From Verrucomicrobia bacterium UBA3750 (lineage in GTDB: Bacteria > Verrucomicrobiota > Kiritimatiellia > RFP12 > UBA1067): a DNA stretch of 25,227 nucleotides. Positions within the stretch are counted from its first letter, which is position 1; the number at the start of each line of letters is the position of its first letter. Location: NCBI GenBank assembly GCA_002371755.1, contig DFGM01000151.1, positions 1-25,227 of the forward strand. Direction: 5' to 3'. The notes under the pieces were generated by a model. That model was not told where the DNA came from, did no database searches, and saw only the letters and a program-made list of their open reading frames with translations. Positions 13,885-21,989 of the stretch are shown piece by piece. The translations under genes and the position numbers were made by a program.

Positions 13885-15774
13885 TCACTTCATCATCAAA
13901 GCGGAGATGAGCTTGCCGAAGCGTGCGCCGTCCGTGACGGGCGAACCTTCGGCGATAAGCGCAGAATCGTAGAGAAGGGCGATTGCATCGTCGAGTTCGG
14001 CGCCTTTCATGCTTGCCATTTTCTTGATGAGCGGATGGGAGGAATTGAGCTCAAGGATGCGCTTTTCTTCCGGCACATCCTGGCCCATCGCGCGCATCAT
14101 GCGCACCATCGAGGGCGGCATGGCGTTCTCCTTTGCCACCAGGCAGCAGGGCGAATCCGCCAGACGCGTGGAGAGCTTTACGTCGGAAACGGAGGATTCA
14201 AGCGTTTTCTTGACGGTTTCAAGGAAGCCTTTCAATTCGCCGGCGGCCTTTTCGTTGGCTTCGTTTTCGGCCTTCTGCTCGGCTTCCGAGCCGAAACGGA
14301 CGTCACCGCGAGCCAAGTCGACGAACTTCTTGCCGTCGAATTCTCTCAGCGATTCGGTGAGATATTCGTCTACCGGGTCGCAGAAGAGGAGGACGTCCGC
14401 GCCGTGTTTTCTCGCCTGTTCGATTTGCGGTGCGCGGCGTGCGTCTTCTTCGCGCTCGGCGATTATGTAATAGATGTCCTTCTGTTCGGAAGGCATATCC
14501 TTCACATAGTCTTCGAGGAAGACGAGTTTGCCGGCTTCGCCGCGGGCGGTGGGATATTTGAGAAGCTTCTTGAGCCGCTCTGCATTCTGGTAGTCGGTGT
14601 GGACGCCTTCCTTCAACAGCGAGCCGAACGCCTTCCAGAAGTCGCCGTATTTTGCGGCGTCCTTCTTCATCGTCTCCAGCGTTGAGAGGATTTTGGCGGT
14701 CACGGCACTCTTTATCTTGGCGATGATGGCGTCATCCTGAAGCATTTCGCGACTGACATTGAGCGGCAAATCGGCTGAATCGACAACGCCCTTGACGAAA
14801 CGCAGATACGGCGGCAGGAGCATCTCCATGTCGTCTCCGATGAAAACGTTGCGCACATAGAGCGAAAGGCCCCGCTTTTCGTGCGGCATGAACATCTCCA
14901 TGGTGGCTTTCTTCGGGATAAAGAGAAGCGCCTTGAACTCCACCTGGCCTTCCCCGCTGAACGGAATGGTCTCGAACGGGTCTTCCCAGTCACGCGTCAA
15001 GTGCTTGTAGAACTCGTTGTATTCTTCCGGCTTGACGTCCTTTTTGTTGCGCTTCCAGAGTGCGACCATGGTGTTGAGGGGCTTCGATTCGCGCTCCTCG
15101 CGCCATTTCTTGTCCTCGTCCTTCTCGTCCTTGGGAATGTCTATCTGGCGGAACTTGATGGGATAGGCGATAAAGTCGGAATACTTTTTGATGAGTTCGG
15201 AGACGCGCCAATAGTCGAGATATTCGGTCTGGTCGTCGCGGAAATGGAGCATTATCGAGGTGCCGAACGCTTCACGTGTCGCATCGGAGATGGTGTAGGA
15301 GCCGTCCATGGAGCTCTCCCACATGAAGGCGGAGGAAGTGCCGCGCTTTTTGGATACGACGCGCACCTTGTCGGCAACCATGAAAGCCGCATAGAATCCG
15401 ACGCCGAATTGCCCGATAAGCTCTGGAAGGGCGTCTCCGCCTTTCTCCTTGAGCGCCTGGCGGAACGCTTTCGTGCCGGAAGATGCGATGGTGCCGAGGT
15501 TCTTTTCCATGTCCTCTGCGTCCATGCCGATGCCGTTGTCGGAGACCATCATCGTCTTTGCGGTTTTATCGACTGCGATTTCGATTGCCCACTCTGGATT
15601 GTCTGCGACGAGGTCCTTTTCGGTGAGGCCGAGGTATTTGGCGCGGTCGATGGCGTCGGAAGCATTGGATACGAGTTCGCGGAGGAATATTTCTTTCTTT
15701 GAATAGAGAGAGTTTACGACAAGGTCGAGCATTTCCGCAATCTCGGCCTTGAATTGGTTTGTCTTTGAGTCCAT
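13885..15774 (-). CDS. htpG: molecular chaperone HtpG (Hsp90)
   Basis: This 629-aa protein has the N-terminal GHKL ATPase domain with KKEIFLRELVSNASDAIDR (26-44; catalytic Glu33, Asn37), DNGIGM (79-84), GTIASSGTKAF and the lid GQFGVGFYAAFMVADKV. These are followed by the middle domain and the C-terminal dimerisation domain. Length matches bacterial Hsp90 (about 620-640). It remodels client proteins in the cytoplasm by ATP-driven clamp closure. ATG15774 overlaps the stop of the preceding PQ-loop gene (TAATG), so it is co-translated with it. The frame remains open 45 codons upstream, but inside that gene. No separate heat-shock promoter was seen. Confidence 0.97.
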   Translation of the reverse strand: MDSKTNQFKAEIAEMLDLVVNSLYSKKEIFLRELVSNASDAIDRAKYLGLTEKDLVADNPEWAIEIAVDKTAKTMMVSDNGIGMDAEDMEKNLGTIASSGTKAFRQALKEKGGDALPELIGQFGVGFYAAFMVADKVRVVSKKRGTSSAFMWESSMDGSYTISDATREAFGTSIMLHFRDDQTEYLDYWRVSELIKKYSDFIAYPIKFRQIDIPKDEKDEDKKWREERESKPLNTMVALWKRNKKDVKPEEYNEFYKHLTRDWEDPFETIPFSGEGQVEFKALLFIPKKATMEMFMPHEKRGLSLYVRNVFIGDDMEMLLPPYLRFVKGVVDSADLPLNVSREMLQDDAIIAKIKSAVTAKILSTLETMKKDAAKYGDFWKAFGSLLKEGVHTDYQNAERLKKLLKYPTARGEAGKLVFLEDYVKDMPSEQKDIYYIIAEREEDARRAPQIEQARKHGADVLLFCDPVDEYLTESLREFDGKKFVDLARGDVRFGSEAEQKAENEANEKAAGELKGFLETVKKTLESSVSDVKLSTRLADSPCCLVAKENAMPPSMVRMMRAMGQDVPEEKRILELNSSHPLIKKMASMKGAELDDAIALLYDSALIAEGSPVTDGARFGKLISALMMK

Positions 15775-16049
15775 TACGATTGTCCTTTTGTTTTGCGTTT
15801 GAAATGGAAGTAGAGCGCGAGGTCGGTGGAGACGAGCGCCATGTCTATGAGGTATACGGCGCAGAGCCAGAGTTTGGTGCCCTCGGCGAGATGGGCGGCA
15901 ATGCCGCACAGATAGCCGAATAGGACGATGAACATGAAGGCCGGGGATTTGCCGTCGACGCGTTTAGCCTTCCAGGTGCGCGCGATTGCGAACGGCCACG
16001 AGAAGCCGAATGCGAAGAGCATCATGAATTCGAGAAATTGCGAAGCCAT
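15774..16049 (-). CDS. PQ-loop / SemiSWEET-like small membrane protein
   Basis: This 91-aa protein has three hydrophobic helices, about residues 4-24, 38-55 and 60-82. The segment after the first, FSWPFAIARTWKAKRVDGKS (15-34), follows the PQ-loop pattern (Pro at 18, then a basic turn and GKS). Three helices match half of a SWEET transporter, which functions as a dimer. Bacterial members carry sugars, but this small family is uncharacterised to my knowledge, so transport of a sugar is only a family inference. It lies 26 bases after the AI-2E-family gene and its TAA overlaps the htpG ATG. Confidence 0.7.
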   Translation of the reverse strand: MASQFLEFMMLFAFGFSWPFAIARTWKAKRVDGKSPAFMFIVLFGYLCGIAAHLAEGTKLWLCAVYLIDMALVSTDLALYFHFKRKTKGQS

Positions 16050-16075
16050 AGCGGTGAAGAAGTATCACGCCTTTG

Positions 16076-17170
16076 TCAGACGAGGGGTTTGATGTATTTC
16101 GACTTGAGCGCGCGCCAGAGAACCGTGCAGAATGCGGAAAGCGGAATCGCGAGCAGCATGCCGAGGATGGGCCCCAAGACCGTGGCCCAGAAAAAGAAAC
16201 TGAATATGACGCCTGCGTAGCCGAGGCCGGTCTTGTCGCCTTGGATGCGCGGGGTGATAAAGTAGCCGTCGGCGAGCTGCCCGAGCCCCCATACGATCAG
16301 GACGAGCACGAGGCGCGTTGCAGAGCCGTCATGCCCGAAGTAGGCGAGCGGCAGGGCGACAGGCAGGCAGACGAGGGAGCCGAAAAGCGGTATCAGGTTG
16401 AGCACCCCGAGCGCGAAGCCGATCAAGAAACCGTAGGGGAGGCCGACAAGCGCGAAGCCTGTGCCGTACATGACGCCTTCAATGAGGCAGATGAGGGTCT
16501 GGCGCTGGAAGAACGATACGAGGATGCGCACGAAAGCATCGATCTGCTCCGCCACGAACAGCTTTGTCTCATCCTTTAGGAATGGCATTTCATGGACTAT
16601 TTCGCCGCCCGTGCGTGCGGGCGCCATTAGGAAGAACACGAAGAAAATGAGCGAGACTATCGAGGTGACGAGGGTGGAGAGGCACTTCAAGGCTCCAGAA
16701 CCCGCCTTTGCGGCCGCGCCGCCGTAGTTCGTGTAGAGCTTCGCCACATCTTCGTACGGGACGCCCAAATTGTCGAGGAGCATTCTCGCTTTCGGGAAGG
16801 TGGCGCGGAACCATTCCGTCACTTTCGCCACGAGTTGCGGGCCTTGCGCGATGAGGTTGCTGATCTGGTCCGCCATCACGGAACCGGCGTACCACACGAA
16901 TATGCCGAGGGGAATGAAAACCGTGGCGAGCATCACCACCAGCGCAAGCGTCGGGTTGCGCACGATTTTCACCCACCAGCGGTAGTACGGCTTGAAGAAG
17001 AGGGAAAGGAAAAAGCCAAGGACTACAGGCACGATTGCCGACGAGACATAGGATAGCGCCTTCAAGGCTCCCCACGCAACGAATGCAATGAATGCGAAGA
17101 CGAGCGCGAGCGAAAGCATGGTAAGCCCGTTGGCTATCGTCTTCTTCTGGTTGTCGCCGAACTCTATCAT
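16076..17170 (-). CDS. AI-2E family transporter (PerM/YdiK-like permease)
   Basis: This 364-aa membrane protein has about seven to eight hydrophobic helices and the family architecture: paired N-terminal helices, and a large soluble loop between helices 3 and 4 (about residues 100-150, with the amphipathic VAKVTEWFRATF). Then come helices containing LVGLPYGFLIGFALGVLNLI and PLFGSLV, and the C-terminal VLGPILGMLLAIP block. Members export AI-2 or act as Na+/H+ antiporters; the substrate here is unknown. ATG17170 is preferred over an in-frame TTG at 17185 because GGAG (17184-17181) precedes it by nine bases. It follows pfp by 31 bases in the same operon. Confidence 0.88.
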   Translation of the reverse strand: MIEFGDNQKKTIANGLTMLSLALVFAFIAFVAWGALKALSYVSSAIVPVVLGFFLSLFFKPYYRWWVKIVRNPTLALVVMLATVFIPLGIFVWYAGSVMADQISNLIAQGPQLVAKVTEWFRATFPKARMLLDNLGVPYEDVAKLYTNYGGAAAKAGSGALKCLSTLVTSIVSLIFFVFFLMAPARTGGEIVHEMPFLKDETKLFVAEQIDAFVRILVSFFQRQTLICLIEGVMYGTGFALVGLPYGFLIGFALGVLNLIPLFGSLVCLPVALPLAYFGHDGSATRLVLVLIVWGLGQLADGYFITPRIQGDKTGLGYAGVIFSFFFWATVLGPILGMLLAIPLSAFCTVLWRALKSKYIKPLV

Positions 17171-17201
17171 ATCCTTCTTCTCCAAGTCTTTCGCCGCATC
17201 G

Positions 17202-18425
17202 TCAGAGCACTGCGGTCTTGGGAAGGGCGCCGACGAGCGGACGGGCGTAATCGATGAACGCTTTCGTCACGTCGTTGCCCGACTTTGCGATGAACTCCTT
17301 CGGCACGCTTCTGGTGAACTTTGCCGCATTCTGGATAGGCATTGCGGCATATTCGACATCGTACTTCTTGCCTTTCCTGCGCTGGATGCCGATTGTGCCC
17401 TTGAGCGGCATGTCATCGGCTCCGCCTGCCGCTTCCATTGCGCAGAAGACGGCCACCTGGCCGGCGCATTTCGCTTCATGGACATCCGTCTCGCTCTGCA
17501 TGGCCGGGAAGCTTCTCTGGAGGTAACCGAACGTATCGGCCCTGACGCGCTTGACTCCCGCCTTCGCCTTCAGTATGCCGGCGAGATGGTCGCCAAGAGC
17601 ACCTGAGCCGGACATCTGGATGTTGCCGTGGGAATCCTTTTCGCCGCTGCCGAGTGTGGCGCCGATCGGCACGCCGTCCTTGCCGCGTATGCCTTCGGAT
17701 ACGGCAACGACGCAGCGACCGAGCTTTTTCATCACGGCCTTGACATCCTTGACGAACTTGTCCTCGGTGAAGACGGTCTCCGGGAGGTAGATCAGGTGCG
17801 GGCCATCGTCGGGGCGAGTGCGGGCGAGTGCGGAAGCAGCCGTAAGGAAGCCTGCGTCGCGGCCCATTATGACGTCGATCTTCACGCCGCCCAGCGCACG
17901 GTTGTCCAAATCGTCGCCGATAAGGGCGGAGGCGACGAAGCGGGCGGCGGAACCGTAGCCGGGCGTATGGTCGCAGGATCTGAGGTCGTTGTCAATCGTC
18001 TTGGGGATGTGGTAGGCGACGAGCGGATAGCCTTCCTTCTCGGCTTCTTCTGCGACGATGCGGGCAGCATCGGCGGAATCGTTGCCGCCTATATAGAAGA
18101 AGTAGCCGACATCGCGCTTCTTGAACTCTTCGAAAATCCTGCGGCAATCCGCGGCATCCGGCTTGTGACGGCAGGAGCCGAGCGCGGAAGACGGGGTGGC
18201 GGCGATTTCTTCGGCTTTCTTCGCGGAAAGCCTAGTGAGGTCGATGAAGTCGCCTTTGAGCATTCCTTCCACGCCATGGCGGGCGCCGAGGATCTTCCCG
18301 ATCTTCCCTTCCTTGTGGTATTCCTGAGCGGCCATCACCGCGCCCATGAGCGAGGCGTTGATTACCATTGAAGGGCCTCCAGATTGGGCGATTACCATAT
18401 TGTTGCGTCTTGCTTTTTTCTTCAT
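17202..18425 (-). CDS. pfp: pyrophosphate-dependent 6-phosphofructokinase
   Basis: This 407-aa protein has the PFK N-terminal loop SGGPSMVINA (15-24), GGNDS (113-117) where the Asp after Asn replaces the Gly of ATP enzymes, and the catalytic PKTIDND (141-147). The Lys in place of Gly in that motif marks PPi-dependent enzymes, while Asp145 and Asp147 are catalytic. MGRDAGFLTA further supports the assignment. It interconverts fructose 6-phosphate and fructose 1,6-bisphosphate with PPi, common in anaerobes that save ATP in glycolysis. The start overlaps the previous stop (ATGA) and has AAGGAG five bases before it. Confidence 0.94.
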   Translation of the reverse strand: MKKKARRNNMVIAQSGGPSMVINASLMGAVMAAQEYHKEGKIGKILGARHGVEGMLKGDFIDLTRLSAKKAEEIAATPSSALGSCRHKPDAADCRRIFEEFKKRDVGYFFYIGGNDSADAARIVAEEAEKEGYPLVAYHIPKTIDNDLRSCDHTPGYGSAARFVASALIGDDLDNRALGGVKIDVIMGRDAGFLTAASALARTRPDDGPHLIYLPETVFTEDKFVKDVKAVMKKLGRCVVAVSEGIRGKDGVPIGATLGSGEKDSHGNIQMSGSGALGDHLAGILKAKAGVKRVRADTFGYLQRSFPAMQSETDVHEAKCAGQVAVFCAMEAAGGADDMPLKGTIGIQRRKGKKYDVEYAAMPIQNAAKFTRSVPKEFIAKSGNDVTKAFIDYARPLVGALPKTAVL

Positions 18426-19453
18426 TCCGTCTCCTTTTTGTCTTTGGGTTCGCTTGTATGCTGGGCGCCGGGAGGCGCGGGCTTTTTCGCTTGATTCGCG
18501 AAGTCCTGCTGCAGGCGCATGCGCGCCTCCTCGAGTGCGGGAATCCTATCCTTGAGCATAAGCTTTATCGGCAGCTCTGGGCAGAGAATGCGCAGGATGC
18601 GGAACATCCTGCCATTATCCACCAGTATCTCGCCATGCACCTTGCCCATGTGGATGAACTCGTCGAGAAGCCCTTGCGGAATCTTCTCCCACATCGCCGC
18701 GTAGCCTTCTTCCGCGTTTACCGACGTTTCGTGGTGAAAGACGATTTCGCCGGTTTTCGCGTTCGTCCCGAGGAAGCAGAACACTTCCCTCGGACGATTT
18801 TCACGCATGGCGATGTGCGGCACCTGGAAAAAGTCCACGGCCAGCGCCTCGCCAGTGGCGAACGGCAGGTCTTTTGCCGTGGCGACATCCTTCTTCAGTA
18901 TGGAAAAGCGCTCCATGTGCGGCTGGCGCTGCACGAGTTTGAGGGGCCTGTCTTCCCATACGCCGGGCTCTTTCTCCACCCTGGCGAAAATCGCGGCTTC
19001 CCGTGAATATCGCATGGGGAGGTCTTTCTCGCTCTCAAGGCGGAGCATTATGCCGTATGTCTCCCACAAAACCTTGCGGCAAATGGCTGCTTCTCCCTCT
19101 GTCGGCGGACGCGGCGCGTAGCCGGATTCGCGCCTGAAGAAGTTGAACTCCGGGCCGTCTTCCGCAACATCGCTGGAAATGGTGAACTGCGGCAGCTCCA
19201 GAGGCGAGTGCCAGAAACCGAAGTTCGGATCCATCCGCAGCTGGACGAGCTCGAAGAAGGTGGACCAGCCATCGAGCATCATCAGGTTGAACGCTTTTCT
19301 GCCCTTCGTCGAGAACGAGAACATTATCGTGCAGAACAGCGGAAACGCGATGCCTTGGGGTTTGACCGCCCAGCTGAAACCCGAAAGCCGCTCCCACATC
19401 TTGAGAGCGTCCATCTTGCGCACGAGGTCGAATATTTCGCTGTAGTCGGCCAT
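18422..19453 (-). CDS. uncharacterised 343-aa protein (resembles DUF6930/DUF7309-type proteins)
   Basis: This is a soluble protein with no signal peptide or membrane helix. The first 80 residues are aromatic-rich and contain an AVKPQGIAFPLFCTIMF segment, likely a beta-sheet core. The C-terminal half has VDNGRMFRILRILCPELPIK (about residues 285-304) followed by a helix ending in a charged Lys/Pro/Glu tail. That last motif reminds me of the DUF6930 family, sometimes with a DUF7309 N-terminal region, but this is memory without a search. It lies between gspF (4-base gap) and pfp (ATGA overlap), so it belongs to the same transcript. No function can be assigned. Confidence 0.75.
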   Translation of the reverse strand: MADYSEIFDLVRKMDALKMWERLSGFSWAVKPQGIAFPLFCTIMFSFSTKGRKAFNLMMLDGWSTFFELVQLRMDPNFGFWHSPLELPQFTISSDVAEDGPEFNFFRRESGYAPRPPTEGEAAICRKVLWETYGIMLRLESEKDLPMRYSREAAIFARVEKEPGVWEDRPLKLVQRQPHMERFSILKKDVATAKDLPFATGEALAVDFFQVPHIAMRENRPREVFCFLGTNAKTGEIVFHHETSVNAEEGYAAMWEKIPQGLLDEFIHMGKVHGEILVDNGRMFRILRILCPELPIKLMLKDRIPALEEARMRLQQDFANQAKKPAPPGAQHTSEPKDKKETE

Positions 19454-19457
19454 GGCG

Positions 19458-20657
19458 TCACCCCAACGAAGACGAAACCTGAAAGACTGCCATCAGAATG
19501 GAAATCGCGACGAAACCCACTGCGGCTGCGATAAGAACGATGAGAATAGGCTCGAGGGCGTTTGTGAAGGATGCGATGTTGCGGTCCATATCCTTCTGAT
19601 AGCGCTTGCCGATGTGTTCGAGGGAACTTGCCATGTCGCCGGCCTGTTCTCCGACGGCGAGCATATCGGTCATCATCCTGGGAAAGACTCCGCTCGAGGC
19701 GAGCGGCCCGGAGATGGAAGTGCCGTCAGTCACCCTCTGGCGGGCGGTCTTGAGTGCGGCTCCAATGACGGCGTTGCCGCAAGTCTCTTCTGCGATTTTG
19801 AGCGCCTGGAGCACGTTCACGCCGTTGGTGAGAAGCGTCTTGAGCGTGTAGGCGAGGGAAGAATACGCGCCTGCAGCCACAATCCCGGAGATAAGCGGGG
19901 CTTTCAGTTTCCAGCCGTCGATTTTGAGTCTCCCCTGTTCGGTCTTGCTCCACTTTCTGAACCACAAGGCGAAAAGGACGATGCCGAGCGCCATAGCCCA
20001 GCCGTAGTGGATGAGGGCGTTGCTCATGCCGATTAGGATGCGTGTGGGAAGGGGGAGCGTGGCGCCCATCGAGTCGAACACTTTCTGGAACTTCGGGATG
20101 ATCCAGACAAGCGCGGCCACAACGGCGAAGACGCCGAAGACGAGCACGATCATCGGATAGGAAAGGGCGCTTTTGATCTTGCTGCGCATGTTGTCGTAGC
20201 GCTCGTAGTGGTCGGCAAGACGCCGCAAGACCTCCACCATGGCGCCGGAAGCCTCGGCTGCGCGTATCATGTTGCCGTAGAGGGGCTCGAAAGTCTTCGG
20301 ATGATGCATGCACGCATCGGAGAAGTTTTCGCCGCGCACGATCCTGTCGCACAAATCCTGGCATACGAAACGCTGGCCGCTTGCTTCCTCGCCCTGTCCT
20401 GCGAGGGCTTGCAGGGCCTGGCCGAGAGTCATGCCGGCCTCGATGAGGTCGGCAAGCTCCGAAGTGAAAAGGAGCACTTCCACCCGGCTCATCTGGGTCT
20501 TCTGCCTGGAGCCTCCAAGCTCGGCGTTCCAGATGGAGGTGGAAGAGCCTTTCTTTGCGTCTTTTGCCGCCGGCGCGGTTGCGTTGGGGGCCGAAGGGGA
20601 TTGGGCGGGGGCTTTCGCCCTCGCCACCCCTCCGGAACTCTTCCTTGCGTAGCCCAT
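19458..20657 (-). CDS. type II secretion / type IV pilus F-family inner-membrane protein (GspF/PilC-like)
   Basis: This 399-aa protein carries two repeated GspF domains, about residues 60-180 (FTSELADLIEAGMTLGQALQ) and 260-385 (LAYTLKTLLTNGVNVLQALK), each followed by a hydrophobic helix; a last helix lies near the C-terminus. GspF/PilC is the platform protein coupling the assembly ATPase to pseudopilus extension. The first 50 residues are Ala/Pro/Ser-rich and low in complexity. ATG20657 is chosen; an in-frame TTG at 20666 is possible. No ATPase, pseudopilin or secretin gene adjoins it, so the rest of the machine must be encoded elsewhere. Confidence 0.9.
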   Translation of the reverse strand: MGYARKSSGGVARAKAPAQSPSAPNATAPAAKDAKKGSSTSIWNAELGGSRQKTQMSRVEVLLFTSELADLIEAGMTLGQALQALAGQGEEASGQRFVCQDLCDRIVRGENFSDACMHHPKTFEPLYGNMIRAAEASGAMVEVLRRLADHYERYDNMRSKIKSALSYPMIVLVFGVFAVVAALVWIIPKFQKVFDSMGATLPLPTRILIGMSNALIHYGWAMALGIVLFALWFRKWSKTEQGRLKIDGWKLKAPLISGIVAAGAYSSLAYTLKTLLTNGVNVLQALKIAEETCGNAVIGAALKTARQRVTDGTSISGPLASSGVFPRMMTDMLAVGEQAGDMASSLEHIGKRYQKDMDRNIASFTNALEPILIVLIAAAVGFVAISILMAVFQVSSSLG

Positions 20658-20686
20658 TTGCGGCAAAAGACCTTTCCCGGCGCGGC

Positions 20687-21856
20687 TTATTTCACCACGC
20701 GCACGCGCACCACGGCGTCGGATGCTTCCAGCGCCGATACGACTTGCGGCGGCACGGGCGAATCCGTGTCGATGAGCGTATAGGCGAAGTCGCCGCGGCT
20801 CTTGTTCGCAATCGCGTCGATGTTGATGTTGGCGTTGCCGAGCAGCGAGGTGAAAGTGCCGATCATGTTCGCTACGTTCTTGTGGCAGACCGCGATGCGC
20901 CCGGCCTTGTTGGGAACTCCGAGCGAGCAGGCGGGGTAGTTCACCGAATTGACGATGTTGCCCGTCTCCAGGAACTCGCGCATCTCCTTGACGGCCATGA
21001 CTGCGCAGTTATCCTCGGATTCCTCCGTCGAGGCGCCGAGGTGCGGGATTACGATGCAGCCTTTCTTCCCCGCCGTCGTGGCGTTCGGGAAGTCGCTCAC
21101 ATACTTGCGCACTTTGCCGGATTCGATGGCGTCGAGCATGTCCTTCTCGTTCACGAGCGCGTCGCGCGCGGCGTTGATCACGATTACGCCGCGTTTCATC
21201 AGGGCAATTGTCTCTGCGTTTATCATCCCCTTCGTGGAATCGAGCGCCGGCACGTGGATGGTGATGAAATCGCACTCGCGGTAGATGGACTCCACGTTCT
21301 TGCAGTGCCGGACGGCGTGGTCGAGGTTCCATGCCGCGTCCACCGAGAGGTAGGGGTCGTAGCCATACACGTCCATGCCGAGCTCGATGGCTGCGTTGGC
21401 GACCTTCTGGCCGATTGCGCCAAGGCCTATCACGCCGAGCTTCTTGCCGGCGATTTCAGTGCCGGCGAAAGCTTTCTTCGCTTTTTCGGCGGTCTTTGCG
21501 ATATTGGCGTCGTCGGCGTTCGCCTTCACCCAGTCGATGCCGCCAGTGATGTCGCGGCTCGCGAGCAGCATCGCCGCTATGACGAGCTCCTTCACGCCGT
21601 TCGCATTCGCGCCGGGCGTGTTGAATACCACTATTCCCTTCTTGGCGTATTCGGCGTGCGGAATGTTGTTCACGCCCGCACCCGCTCTTGCGACGGCGAG
21701 CAGCCCATCGCCGGGCACGAGCTCGTCCATCTTCGCCGAACGCACGAATACCGCGTCGGCTTCTTCGAACTTTTCAGTCCGGATGTAATTGTCAGGTAGG
21801 CCATCAAGCCCGATTTGCGCAATCGGGTTGAGGCAGTTGTATTTGTACTGCTTCAT
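20687..21856 (-). CDS. serA: D-3-phosphoglycerate dehydrogenase-like protein with ACT domain
   Basis: This 389-aa D-2-hydroxyacid dehydrogenase has the substrate-binding RAGAGVNNI (57-65), the NAD-binding GLGAIG (144-149), Asp167 after the second strand of the Rossmann fold (GYDPYL), catalytic Arg231 in NAARDALVN, and His272 in PHLGASTEES. Residues 310-389 form an ACT regulatory domain. Serine biosynthesis from 3-phosphoglycerate is the likely role; the length matches the short ACT-containing SerA class. The DFPxE segment, which normally supplies the third catalytic residue, reads DFPNA (255-259), so Glu appears to be replaced by Ala. It is first in the minus-strand operon and has a consensus promoter. 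Confidence 0.88.
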   Translation of the reverse strand: MKQYKYNCLNPIAQIGLDGLPDNYIRTEKFEEADAVFVRSAKMDELVPGDGLLAVARAGAGVNNIPHAEYAKKGIVVFNTPGANANGVKELVIAAMLLASRDITGGIDWVKANADDANIAKTAEKAKKAFAGTEIAGKKLGVIGLGAIGQKVANAAIELGMDVYGYDPYLSVDAAWNLDHAVRHCKNVESIYRECDFITIHVPALDSTKGMINAETIALMKRGVIVINAARDALVNEKDMLDAIESGKVRKYVSDFPNATTAGKKGCIVIPHLGASTEESEDNCAVMAVKEMREFLETGNIVNSVNYPACSLGVPNKAGRIAVCHKNVANMIGTFTSLLGNANINIDAIANKSRGDFAYTLIDTDSPVPPQVVSALEASDAVVRVRVVK

Positions 21857-21927
21857 GTTTCTTTCTTCTTTCTTCCTTTAGAGTTTATCTCAGGACATTT
21901 GTCCGCGACGCATCGGGGACGGCGCAT

Positions 21928-21957
21928 ATTATAGCGCAATGCGCCCTCGTTTGTCAA
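21928..21957 (-). promoter_or_regulatory. sigma70-type promoter of the serA operon
   Basis: On the minus strand TTGACA (21957-21952), an 18-base spacer and TATAAT (21933-21928) form a consensus promoter. The predicted start near 21921 leaves about 65 nt of leader. The -35 lies in the same TTGTCAA as the divergent gene's -35. Confidence 0.8.
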
Positions 21958-21979
21958 TGGGGGGAAAATATGATATAAT
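21951..21979 (+). promoter_or_regulatory. promoter of the secreted-protein gene, nearly leaderless
   Basis: TTGTCA (21951-21956), 17 bases, then TATAAT (21974-21979) preceded by TGA. Ten bases separate the -10 from ATG21990, predicting a leader of about 3-4 nt and no ribosome-binding site. Confidence 0.7.
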
Positions 21980-21989
21980 ACGCATTACC

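Noticed and set aside
14881..15702. Long plus-strand open frame opposite htpG
   Set aside because: It is antisense to a strongly conserved Hsp90 gene and has a shadow-like composition. The same applies to long frames opposite serA (20555-21799), vor (11937-13244) and the methyltransferase (9242-10006).
17170..17185. TTG start for the AI-2E-family protein
   Set aside because: The TTG lies on the ribosome site for ATG17170, which has better spacing.
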